Part shown: in pieces, positions 18,726 to 26,737 of the stretch
Numbering within the stretch: the first letter of the stretch is position 1
Layout of the letters: each line of letters starts with the position of its first letter
Assembly (NCBI GenBank): GCA_030731745.1
Contig: JANQTJ010000039.1
Coordinates: forward strand, 1 to 63,130
Length of the DNA stretch: 63,130 nt
Direction: 5' to 3'
Source: Flaviramulus sp.
GTDB lineage: Bacteria > Bacteroidota > Bacteroidia > Flavobacteriales > Flavobacteriaceae
The notes under the pieces: generated by a model
Database searches by the model: none
What the model was told of the DNA's origin: nothing
The model's input: only the letters and a program-made list of their open reading frames with translations
Translations under genes and position numbers: made by a program

Positions 18726-20147
18726 CTATTGATTTATTGTGCCAAGAAGTTGATCTTCAAAATGAATTGAAAATATATTAGTATTACTATTTACAATTTT
18801 TTTGTTTCTATCTACAATTATTGTTTTAGTCATTGGGTAGATAGCTAAAGTGTTTTTAGCTTCTTTTGGGTTTTTAAATTGATATTCATTTTTTAAATCA
18901 AAACCATAACTCAGTAATATGTTTTTTGATTTATCTATGTTATAATTATCAACATTAATAGTTATAAATCTCGTCTCTGGATATTTCTCTTTTAATTCTA
19001 TTAGTTTTTTATGGCTATCTTTAAAGTGCGAGAAGTAAGCACTAGACCAAAAACTAATAACAGAGGGTTCTTTAATTAATGAAAAAATATCTACTTCTTT
19101 GTCATCATAATCAACAAGTTGAGTACTAGGTAAAAACTCACCATCCTTAAGACTATTTAATGATTTTACATAATCAGAAATCATTTTTTTGTCTTTATCA
19201 TTTTGGCTTTTGTTTAAATATGATTTTAAAATGGTTTCGTTATTTTCATTGTTTTGACTTTTAGATAAATACATTAAAGTAAAGTAATGTAAAATATCAT
19301 CTTTAATTTTTGCATTGGAGATTAAACTATCTATTAATTCTAATCTATCCAAGTTATAACATATTGAAGTCCTATCAAAAGAATTGTTTTCAGAGTGATT
19401 GTCATGAATTTTTAACGAAATATTACTAACATTATGTCTTAAAAATGTGTTGTAATTATAATATTTGCTCAAAAAAGTATCATTATAATTAACATCTTTT
19501 CTAAAACTGTAAAAACTTTCAGGAATAGAATTTAAAAAAGCAGCTTTGTCTTTTCCGAAATGTATAAATGGATAAACCTCTTTATTGGAATAATAACTAT
19601 AATTTATATTTGCTTTAGCAATTTTTTCAAATAATGGTGTAGTTTCAAATCTTTTTATAAAACTGTTTAAATCTTTTTCTTTTTCGTCTTTTAGGGAATC
19701 TATATGTTTTTCGTAAATAGATGGATTTGATTGACAAAGTTTAACTATTTTTTTCTCCTCTTTTTCATTTTCTAAAAAATGATTTATTAAATAATTATTT
19801 TTTTTATCTCCTTCACCAGTGTAAACAAGTGATTCATCAAAATCTAAAGTATTTAATCTGAAAAGTAAACTGTCTTGTGGTTCTAATAATACCATTTGAT
19901 ATTCTCCACCATGTCTAAAGGTGTACATACCTTCATTCAAATTAATTATTTTATAAATAAATCTATTTCTAACATCAAGTTTAACAGTATCAATAACAAC
20001 TTCATCTTTGGAAAGCACAACAAAATTAGTAGTTGGATTAATAATTTCTCCTCCTAAATAGGCATAATTTAAATCGGCATTAGGAGTGTCTTTTTTACAA
20101 CCCAAAAACGTAATAACTATAATTATTATTGAAAAGTATAATTTCAT
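18726..20147 (-). CDS. thioredoxin-fold lipoprotein lacking the CXXC motif
   Basis: A 473-residue lipoprotein (lipobox FLGC, Cys17). The N-terminal part (about 30-115) resembles the beta-sandwich DUF4369-type domain often seen ahead of Bacteroidota thioredoxins; a helical middle follows (120-330), then a C-terminal thioredoxin/TlpA-like domain (about 335-473) with the preceding GEFLPSTQLVDYDDKEVD strand and a PMTKTIIVDR cis-Pro segment. Where active members have WCxxC this protein reads FWSSAYFSHF, so both redox cysteines are missing. It may be a structural or chaperone-like relative that has lost disulphide exchange. Location is the periplasmic face of a membrane. It stands alone, convergent with the SDR gene and divergent from the ABC-F gene. 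Confidence 0.75.
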   Translation of the reverse strand: MKLYFSIIIIVITFLGCKKDTPNADLNYAYLGGEIINPTTNFVVLSKDEVVIDTVKLDVRNRFIYKIINLNEGMYTFRHGGEYQMVLLEPQDSLLFRLNTLDFDESLVYTGEGDKKNNYLINHFLENEKEEKKIVKLCQSNPSIYEKHIDSLKDEKEKDLNSFIKRFETTPLFEKIAKANINYSYYSNKEVYPFIHFGKDKAAFLNSIPESFYSFRKDVNYNDTFLSKYYNYNTFLRHNVSNISLKIHDNHSENNSFDRTSICYNLDRLELIDSLISNAKIKDDILHYFTLMYLSKSQNNENNETILKSYLNKSQNDKDKKMISDYVKSLNSLKDGEFLPSTQLVDYDDKEVDIFSLIKEPSVISFWSSAYFSHFKDSHKKLIELKEKYPETRFITINVDNYNIDKSKNILLSYGFDLKNEYQFKNPKEAKNTLAIYPMTKTIIVDRNKKIVNSNTNIFSIHFEDQLLGTINQ

Positions 20148-20295
20148 AAATTTTTAAACGTTGTTTTGTTTATTAAAAACAATTCTAAACAAAAATATAG
20201 TTTGTAACATTAAAGTGTTGTTAATGCGTTGTTAAATATTTAGGACACAAAAATATCTTTACGACTAGTGTTTACATAAAAATAGCTATCTTAAG

Positions 20296-20327
20296 TTTCG
20301 ACTTACCATTAGAATTTTCTACTTTTG
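20296..20327 (+). promoter_or_regulatory. promoter of the ABC-F gene
   Basis: TACTTTTG (20320-20327) fits the -7 consensus and TTTCG (20296-20300) is a near match for -33, 19 bases upstream. The expected transcript starts near 20332, so the ATG at 20349, not the in-frame TTG at 20325, is the translation start. Confidence 0.6.
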
Positions 20328-20348
20328 CACCAAATTAAAACACCCTAT

Positions 20349-21974
20349 ATGTTATCAGTATCTAATCTTTCGGTTCAATTTGGAAAACGTGTTCTTTTTG
20401 ATGAAGTAAATACAACGTTTAATAATGGTAATTGTTACGGTATTATTGGCGCTAACGGTTCAGGAAAATCTACTTTTTTGAAGATTATTTCCGGAAAACA
20501 AGATCCTACTTCAGGTCAAATCCATCTAGAATCAGGTAAGCGTATGTCTGTTTTAGAGCAAAACCATAATTTATATGATTCACATACTGTATTGGAAACT
20601 GTTTTAATGGGAAACAAACCACTTTATAAAATCAAATCAGAAATGGATGCGCTTTATGCTGATTATTCTGATGAGAATGCAGATCGAATAGGTGAGTTAC
20701 AAGTAGCGTTTGAAGAAATGAATGGTTGGAACGCTGATAGTGATGCCGCATCTATGCTATCTAGTTTAGGTATAAAAGAAGAGCATCATTATACTTTGAT
20801 GGCGGATTTGGATGGTAAACAAAAAGTACGTGTTTTATTAGCACAGGCGCTTTTTGGAAATCCTGATGTATTGATAATGGATGAGCCTACAAATGATTTA
20901 GATTATGAAACTATTTCATGGTTAGAAAATTTCTTAGCTAATTACGAAAACTGTGTAATAGTTGTATCTCACGACAGACACTTTTTAGATGCCGTTTGTA
21001 CTCATATTTCAGATATTGATTTCGGAAAAATTAATCATTTTTCTGGTAACTATACCTTTTGGTATGAATCTTCTCAATTAGCTGCACGCCAACACGCACA
21101 ACAAAACAAAAAGGCTGAAGAAAAGAAAAAGGAATTAGAAGAATTTATCCGTCGTTTTTCTGCTAACGTTGCAAAAAGTAAACAGGCAACAAGTAGAAAG
21201 AAAATGATTGAAAAGCTAAATATAGCTGATATTAGACGCACAAGTAGACGTTATCCAGCTATTATTTTTGAGCGTGATAGAGAAGCTGGAGATCAAATTC
21301 TTAATATCGAAAATTTAGCCGCTTCCATTGAAGGCGAATTGTTATTTAAAAATATAGATTTAAATTTAGCTAAAGGTGATAAAGTTGTTGTTTTTTCTAG
21401 AGATTCTAGAGCTACAACTGCATTTTATCAAATAATAAATGGTAAAGAAAAGGCTGATGAAGGAAAATTTGACTGGGGTGTAACAACGACTCAATCTTAT
21501 TTACCGCTTGATAACAGTGAGTTTTTTAATAATGATTTAACTCTAGTTGATTGGTTAAGACAATGGGCAACTACTGAAGAAGAACGCGAAGAAGTTTATA
21601 TAAGAGGTTTCTTAGGAAAGATGATTTTTAGTGGAGAAGAAGCTTTAAAAAAATCGAATGTACTTTCTGGTGGTGAAAAAGTACGTTGTATGTTAAGTAG
21701 AATGATGATGGTTAGAGCCAATGTATTGATGTTAGATGAACCTACTAACCATTTAGATTTAGAAAGTATAACGGCCTTTAATAATTCATTAAAAAACTTT
21801 AAGGGGACTATGCTTTTTACGACACACGATCATGAGTTTGCTCAAACCGTAGCAAATAGAGTAGTGGAATTAACTCCAAGTGGTGTCATTGATCGTTATA
21901 CAACGTTTGATGATTATATGCAAGACAAGAAAATCAAAGAAATGCGTGATAAAATGTACGCTGTTACTGCTTAA
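20349..21974 (+). CDS. ABC-F family ATPase with degenerate second Walker A
   Basis: A 541-residue soluble protein with two ATP-binding cassettes joined by a charged linker and no membrane domain, similar in layout to E. coli YbiT. The first cassette has a normal Walker A (GANGSGKST, 34-42) and Walker B (LIMDEPTNDLD), but its signature reads LDGKQK rather than LSGGQ. The second has a perfect signature (LSGGEK) and Walker B (LMLDEPTNHLD), yet the Walker A position reads FSRDSRATTA and lacks the GxGK(S/T) loop. ABC-F proteins act on ribosomes and tune elongation. The signature of one cassette faces the Walker A of the other, so losing both at one composite site points to one working nucleotide site. 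It is a single-gene unit, convergent with the DUF2007 gene. Confidence 0.88.
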   Translation: MLSVSNLSVQFGKRVLFDEVNTTFNNGNCYGIIGANGSGKSTFLKIISGKQDPTSGQIHLESGKRMSVLEQNHNLYDSHTVLETVLMGNKPLYKIKSEMDALYADYSDENADRIGELQVAFEEMNGWNADSDAASMLSSLGIKEEHHYTLMADLDGKQKVRVLLAQALFGNPDVLIMDEPTNDLDYETISWLENFLANYENCVIVVSHDRHFLDAVCTHISDIDFGKINHFSGNYTFWYESSQLAARQHAQQNKKAEEKKKELEEFIRRFSANVAKSKQATSRKKMIEKLNIADIRRTSRRYPAIIFERDREAGDQILNIENLAASIEGELLFKNIDLNLAKGDKVVVFSRDSRATTAFYQIINGKEKADEGKFDWGVTTTQSYLPLDNSEFFNNDLTLVDWLRQWATTEEEREEVYIRGFLGKMIFSGEEALKKSNVLSGGEKVRCMLSRMMMVRANVLMLDEPTNHLDLESITAFNNSLKNFKGTMLFTTHDHEFAQTVANRVVELTPSGVIDRYTTFDDYMQDKKIKEMRDKMYAVTA

Positions 21975-22214
21975 TTACTCTTGTAATTCTGAAGTAATAT
22001 TTTCAACAATGATGATAGCTTTATCAAGTTCGTCTTTGTGAACATAAACTTGTTGAAAACCAGGGATAATACCACCACCAAAACCTGCTAATCGGGCAGA
22101 TTCAGTATGGTCTTTAACAACAGGTATTATGTCTTCTTTTTCTAATTCAGAAATAATGCGTTGTACAATAATAAAATCTCCAGTAAATATTTTTATGTAG
22201 TTTGAATTAGACAT
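21975..22214 (-). CDS. DUF2007-family small protein
   Basis: A 79-residue soluble protein beginning at the ATG at 22214; a longer reading from 22262 would start in the terminator of pheT. It has the ferredoxin-like beta-alpha-beta pattern of DUF2007 (YIKIFTGDFIIVQRIISELE at the N-terminus, VYVHKDELDKAI near the end) with a flexible Gly-rich centre (GFGGGIIPG). The family is described as putative signal-transducing but has no proven role. It lies downstream of pheT with a strong terminator between them, and its stop directly abuts that of the ABC-F gene. Confidence 0.75.
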   Translation of the reverse strand: MSNSNYIKIFTGDFIIVQRIISELEKEDIIPVVKDHTESARLAGFGGGIIPGFQQVYVHKDELDKAIIIVENITSELQE

Positions 22215-22260
22215 GTTTTTTAGTTTATGAAAACTATTAAATATACGACATTTTTGATAC

Positions 22261-22284
22261 AAAAAAAACCTACTAAAAAGTAGG
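22261..22284 (-). terminator. terminator of pheT
   Basis: On the minus strand CCTACT (22284-22279) pairs with AGTAGG (22274-22269) around a four-base loop and is followed by eight T residues (22268-22261). Confidence 0.85.
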
Positions 22285-22308
22285 CTTAAATTTTATATTT
22301 AATAAAAA

Positions 22309-24735
22309 CTACCTTAGTTCTGCACCTAATTGATTTTCAAAGTTAGATTGAAGTTTACTCATAATTTTATCAATTTGAGTATCAGTAAGTGTCTTGTTTT
22401 CATCTTGTAATGTAAAACTAATAGCATAACTTTTTTTGCCCTTTGGTAAGTTTTTACCTTGATAAACATCAAATAAGTTAACAGTTTTAAGTAATTGTTT
22501 TTCAGTTTGTTTAGCTATTTTGTATATAGACTCAAATGTGATATTATCATCTAAAAGTAAAGCGAAATCACGTTTTACTTCAGGGTATTTAGCAATTGTT
22601 TTAAATGTAATTTTATTCCTTTTTACAATTTCTAATATAGCATCCCAATTAAAATCAGCAAACAATACCTCTTGAGAAATATCAAAATGCTTTAAAATAG
22701 ATTTTTTAATTAAACCAAAATCAACAATCTTTGTTTTTCCTTGACATAAAGTTAATCCTTCGCTAAATAAATCATTATTTACTGGTGCTTCAAAATATCC
22801 AGTAACACCTAATCTATTAAGAATGGCAATAATGGAACCTTTCAAATAGAAAAAATCACTTTTTTTACTAATGTTAGACCAACTATCTTGCGATTGATTT
22901 CCTGTTGTGAATAGTGATAAATGCTTAAACTCTTCACGATTATCATTAAAATTATGATATGTTTTACCAAATTCAAAAAGTTTTAAATCAGCACGTTTTC
23001 TATTGATATTAAAAGAAACAGCTTCTAAGCCTGAAAACAATAAGGATTGCCTTAAAACTGATAAATCATTGCTCAAAGGATTTAAAATTGCAATGTTATG
23101 ATTTTCTTTTATTTGTTCACTAAGTTCTATATATTCAGGCGTGGTTAACGAGTTTGATAAAATTTCAAAGTAACCTTGCGATGCTAATTGATTTCCTATA
23201 ATATTTTGAATTTTATAATCTTCAAAACGAGATATTGTCGAAATAGATGCATTTAGTTTTTCAGTTGTTAAAATATTATTGTAACCGTATATACGTAAAA
23301 TTTCTTCAATAATATCAGCTTCCCGATGTACATCATTTCTATAAGCTGGTACAGTTAAACCTAAACCAGTTTCAGTTACATTGTTAACTTTTATTTCTAA
23401 AGAAGTTAAAATACGTTTAATTGTTTCTTTAGGAATCTCTTCACCTATTAACTTTTTGGCATTCTCAAAACTCAATCTTACTTCAAAATCTTTAATTTTA
23501 GTTGTATAAATATCTATGATATCACTAGTTATTTCACCACCTGCAATTTCTTGAATAAGTAATGCTGCTCGTTTTAATGCATATTCAGTAATATTAGGAT
23601 CTATACCCCTTTCAAACCTAAACGATGCATCTGTGTTTAAACCATGGCGTTTTGCCGATTTACGAATGCTAACAGGATTAAAGTAAGCACTTTCTAAAAA
23701 AATACTAGTTGTATTTTCAGTAACTCCAGAATGTATTCCTCCAAAAACACCTGCAATACACATAGGTTTTTCTGCATCACAAATCATTAAATCTTCTTCG
23801 TGTAATTCACGTTCAATACCATCAAGAGTCGTAAACTTTGTTCCAGATTTAAGAGTTTTAATTTCAACTTTATTGCCTGAGATTTTAACAGCATCAAAAG
23901 CATGTAATGGTTGTCCTAAATCATGTAAAACATAATTAGTAGCATCAACAATGTTGTTAATTGGGTTCAGTCCAATAGCTTTTAATCTGTTTTTGAGCCA
24001 AGTTGGAGATTCTTTTACTTTTAAACCAGAAATCGTAACACCGCAATAGCGAGGAGCTAAATCTTTATTAATAACATTAACATCAATTTTTAGCATTCGA
24101 TTATCCACATGAAAGGCACTAACTGATGGTGTTATTAACTCTAAATTTATTTCTTTTTGAATCAATCCAGCTTTTAAATCTCTTGCAACACCTAAGTGAC
24201 TCATAGCATCAGATCTGTTTGGTGTTAAGCCAATTTCAAAAACCTGATCATTTTCAATTTCATAAATGTCAGCTAATAAAGTTCCAGCTTTTAAATCAGC
24301 ATCTAATACTAAAATACCATCATGAGATTTACCGAGTCCTAATTCATCTTCGGCACAAATCATACCATGACTTTCTTGACCTCTAATTTTTCCTTTTTTA
24401 ATAGTCCAAGATTCACCTTCAGCAGTAAATAAAACAGTTCCAATAGTTGCGACTGGTACTTTTTGTCCTGCTTCAACATTAGGTGCGCCACATACTATTT
24501 GTACAGGATCATCTCCACCAATATTAACGATAGTTAATTTTAATTTATCTGCATCTGGGTGTTTTATACACGTTAAAACTTCACCAACCACAACACCTTC
24601 TAGGGCGCCTTTAACAGATTGATAGGTATCTATACCTTCAACTTCAAGACCTAAATCTGTAAGTAATTCACTAGTTTGTTCTGGAGTCCAATCTGTTTTT
24701 AAAAATTGTTTTAGCCAATTGTATGAAATCTTCAT
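22309..24735 (-). CDS. pheT: phenylalanine-tRNA ligase beta subunit
   Basis: An 808-residue PheT of normal length. It starts MKISYNWLKQFL, then carries an EMAP-II-like tRNA-binding domain (about 42-155, with VCGAPNV), the B3/B4 editing domain (about 210-400, with NNIVDATNYV and LHAFDA), the B5 domain (about 405-480), a catalytic-like fold, and a C-terminal FDX-ACB domain (about 715-808, with KYPEVKRDFAL). With PheS it charges tRNA-Phe, and the B3/B4 module clears mischarged Tyr-tRNA-Phe. pheS is not next to it, as in many Bacteroidota. It has its own promoter and terminator, so it is a single-gene transcript. Confidence 0.97.
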   Translation of the reverse strand: MKISYNWLKQFLKTDWTPEQTSELLTDLGLEVEGIDTYQSVKGALEGVVVGEVLTCIKHPDADKLKLTIVNIGGDDPVQIVCGAPNVEAGQKVPVATIGTVLFTAEGESWTIKKGKIRGQESHGMICAEDELGLGKSHDGILVLDADLKAGTLLADIYEIENDQVFEIGLTPNRSDAMSHLGVARDLKAGLIQKEINLELITPSVSAFHVDNRMLKIDVNVINKDLAPRYCGVTISGLKVKESPTWLKNRLKAIGLNPINNIVDATNYVLHDLGQPLHAFDAVKISGNKVEIKTLKSGTKFTTLDGIERELHEEDLMICDAEKPMCIAGVFGGIHSGVTENTTSIFLESAYFNPVSIRKSAKRHGLNTDASFRFERGIDPNITEYALKRAALLIQEIAGGEITSDIIDIYTTKIKDFEVRLSFENAKKLIGEEIPKETIKRILTSLEIKVNNVTETGLGLTVPAYRNDVHREADIIEEILRIYGYNNILTTEKLNASISTISRFEDYKIQNIIGNQLASQGYFEILSNSLTTPEYIELSEQIKENHNIAILNPLSNDLSVLRQSLLFSGLEAVSFNINRKRADLKLFEFGKTYHNFNDNREEFKHLSLFTTGNQSQDSWSNISKKSDFFYLKGSIIAILNRLGVTGYFEAPVNNDLFSEGLTLCQGKTKIVDFGLIKKSILKHFDISQEVLFADFNWDAILEIVKRNKITFKTIAKYPEVKRDFALLLDDNITFESIYKIAKQTEKQLLKTVNLFDVYQGKNLPKGKKSYAISFTLQDENKTLTDTQIDKIMSKLQSNFENQLGAELR

Positions 24736-24759
24736 AAATCATTATCCTTTATAAGTTCG

Positions 24760-24789
24760 CAAAGATAAAATATTGCAGCTAGCATTCAA
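24760..24789 (-). promoter_or_regulatory. promoter of pheT
   Basis: On the minus strand TTG (24789-24787), then 19 bases, then TATCTTTG (24767-24760): an exact match to the Bacteroidota consensus. The predicted start is about 20 bases ahead of the pheT ATG. Confidence 0.75.
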
Positions 24790-24875
24790 ACAAAGCATTC
24801 TAAATTGTCATTTAAAAAGAATAATTTTGTTAGTATCTTGCCAGAAATTCGATTAATATATTTTAATAAGACTTT

Positions 24876-26087
24876 ATGAAGCATATTTTTTTAGTTGTAT
24901 TGTTTTTGGGACTATTTTCTTGTAAGTATGAAAATAAAATTACGTACTTGGAAAAAGGTAAGTTTAGAGCTGAATTAAAAGTGAATGATTCGCTTGATTT
25001 ACCTTTTAATTTTGAAGTGTTTTCTGCAAACAAATTACTTGTTTTTAATGCTGAAGAAATCATTGAAGTTGATGATATAGTTTATAATAATGATTCTGTT
25101 TACATTAATATGCCTGTTTTTGATGGGTTTCTTGTAGCTAAAATTGAAGAAGGCAAACTAAACGGAAGTTTTATAACTCCTGGCTTGGATAGACATATGT
25201 TTTTTAAAGCTGAAAAAAATAACACCAGATTTGATATAGGTTTAAAGGCAAACTATGATCTTTCGGGTAATTGGGAAACCATATTTAGTCCAGAAAATAA
25301 AGATGACACCTATTTAGGTAAAGGTATTTTTAAGCAAAATGGCAACACAGTTACAGGTACTTTTAGAACTACTACCGGAGATTACAGGTTTTTAGAAGGC
25401 GTTTTAGATGGTAATCAATTACAATTATCTGCATTTGATGGTGCCCATGCTTTTTTATTTACAGCACAAGTAACCGATAGTACTATGGTTGGCAATTTTT
25501 TTTCTGGAACCCATTGGGAAGAACCTTTTATTTCTAAACGAAGTGATAATTTTGAATTACCAGATGCAAACGAACTTACATATTTAAAAGAAGGTTATGA
25601 TAAAATTGAATTCTCATTTCCTGATGAAAATGGTAATATGGTTTCTCTAACAGATAATCGATTTAAAGATAAAGTTGTTTTGGTGCAAATTATGGGAACT
25701 TGGTGCCCAAATTGTTTAGATGAAAGCAAATATTATTCAGAGTATTTTAAGAATAACAAAAATAAAAATTTAGAGTTTATAGCTTTAGCTTTTGAGTACG
25801 TAAAAACTCAAGAAGCAGCATTTAAAAACATTCAACGTTTAAAAAATAAAACAGGAATAAGTTACCCAATATTATTGGCACAATTTGGATCAAATGATAA
25901 ACAAGAAGCTAATGATAAGCTACCTATGTTAAATCATGTATTATCATACCCAACCAGTATTTTTATTGATAAAACTGGTAAAGTTAGAAAAATACACACA
26001 GGTTTTAACGGACCAGCCACAGGTAAAAAGTTTACTGAGTTTAAAAAAGATTTTGATGATTTTGTAAATAAATTATTAATTGAGTAA
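24876..26087 (+). CDS. TlpA-family thioredoxin lipoprotein
   Basis: A 403-residue lipoprotein (lipobox LFSC, Cys16). Residues about 20-240 form beta-rich domains that resemble lipocalin-like or DUF4369-type sandwiches. Residues about 245-403 are a TlpA/ResA-like thioredoxin domain with the redox motif WCPNC (Cys277, Cys280) and a cis-Pro segment SYPTSIFIDKTG. Such proteins reduce or exchange disulphides in periplasmic clients, for example during cytochrome c maturation. Unlike the lipoprotein at 18726-20147, the active cysteines are intact. The gene is divergent from pheT and convergent with a conserved unknown gene. Clients are unknown. Confidence 0.88.
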   Translation: MKHIFLVVLFLGLFSCKYENKITYLEKGKFRAELKVNDSLDLPFNFEVFSANKLLVFNAEEIIEVDDIVYNNDSVYINMPVFDGFLVAKIEEGKLNGSFITPGLDRHMFFKAEKNNTRFDIGLKANYDLSGNWETIFSPENKDDTYLGKGIFKQNGNTVTGTFRTTTGDYRFLEGVLDGNQLQLSAFDGAHAFLFTAQVTDSTMVGNFFSGTHWEEPFISKRSDNFELPDANELTYLKEGYDKIEFSFPDENGNMVSLTDNRFKDKVVLVQIMGTWCPNCLDESKYYSEYFKNNKNKNLEFIALAFEYVKTQEAAFKNIQRLKNKTGISYPILLAQFGSNDKQEANDKLPMLNHVLSYPTSIFIDKTGKVRKIHTGFNGPATGKKFTEFKKDFDDFVNKLLIE

Positions 26088-26114
26088 TTTTTGATTTAAA
26101 TGATTATAAGGGTG

Positions 26115-26141
26115 TTTTAGTTTAATTATATTAGACTAAAA
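26115..26141 (+). terminator. weak hairpin after the TlpA-type gene
   Basis: TTTTAGTTTA (26115-26124) pairs with TAGACTAAAA (26132-26141), with one wobble, 28 bases after the stop. No strong T-run follows, so terminator function is uncertain. Confidence 0.4.
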
Positions 26142-26190
26142 AGAAGCTATTTTATATTAGATCAACCTTTTGTATTTGAAGTTTTAAAAA

Positions 26191-26661
26191 TCATAAATCT
26201 TCAAGTATCAAATTATAATCGTATTGTAAATCTTCATGTAAACTATTTATTATTTTTTTAGATAGAAGTAATTGACGATTATACATATTTTGTAATTGTG
26301 TACCACGGTTAATACTCGGTTTAAAATCTCTTAATTTTTCGCAAAAGTAGAGGAGAAGCTCCACTTCGCTTTCTTTTTTTTGAGAATATCGAATGTATTT
26401 TTTTACGTTTCTTAAAATTTTTTGAGTACTTTTTCTGATGTAGAAATAACTATCCGTATTAATTAATTCAAATTCTTCATCTATATACTTTTTTACACTG
26501 TCAATATAACCTGTTTCGTTATGAGATTCGAATAGTAAATAGGTAAGGAACTCTTTATTTTCTTTTTTAAATCGTGATAAACGTAAACAAAGTTCTTGAA
26601 TTTCTTGAGTAGAAAGTGTATCCAATTCTTTTTTAATTTCTCTTAAGGTTACAGCTTTCAT
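26191..26661 (-). CDS. conserved soluble protein of unknown function
   Basis: A 156-residue all-helical, highly charged protein starting MKAVTLREIKKELD at the ATG at 26661. An in-frame TTG at 26709 lies inside the hairpin terminator of the upstream gene and is rejected. The N-terminal part (about 1-45) has repeated leucine-rich amphipathic helices (STQEIQELCLRLSRFKKENK) followed by LTYLLFES, and the rest is basic helices. No signal peptide, membrane segment or catalytic motif is visible. It lies downstream of the E1 dehydrogenase gene but is separated from it by a terminator. I do not recognise a function. Confidence 0.7.
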   Translation of the reverse strand: MKAVTLREIKKELDTLSTQEIQELCLRLSRFKKENKEFLTYLLFESHNETGYIDSVKKYIDEEFELINTDSYFYIRKSTQKILRNVKKYIRYSQKKESEVELLLYFCEKLRDFKPSINRGTQLQNMYNRQLLLSKKIINSLHEDLQYDYNLILEDL

Positions 26662-26687
26662 TTTAAAATAGATTAGGGTATAAATAT

Positions 26688-26716
26688 AAAAAAACCATTG
26701 CTCTAACAATGGTTTT
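26688..26716 (-). terminator. terminator of the E1 dehydrogenase gene
   Basis: On the minus strand AAAACCATTG (26716-26707) pairs perfectly with CAATGGTTTT (26700-26691) around a six-base loop, followed by a T-run ending at 26688. It lies 21 bases past the stop of the E1 gene. Confidence 0.85.
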
Positions 26717-26737
26717 GTATTTTTTATTGAAAATAAA

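Noticed and set aside
26662-26709. longer start for the unknown gene at 26191-26661
   Set aside because: The added codons lie inside the hairpin and T-run that end the E1 dehydrogenase transcript.
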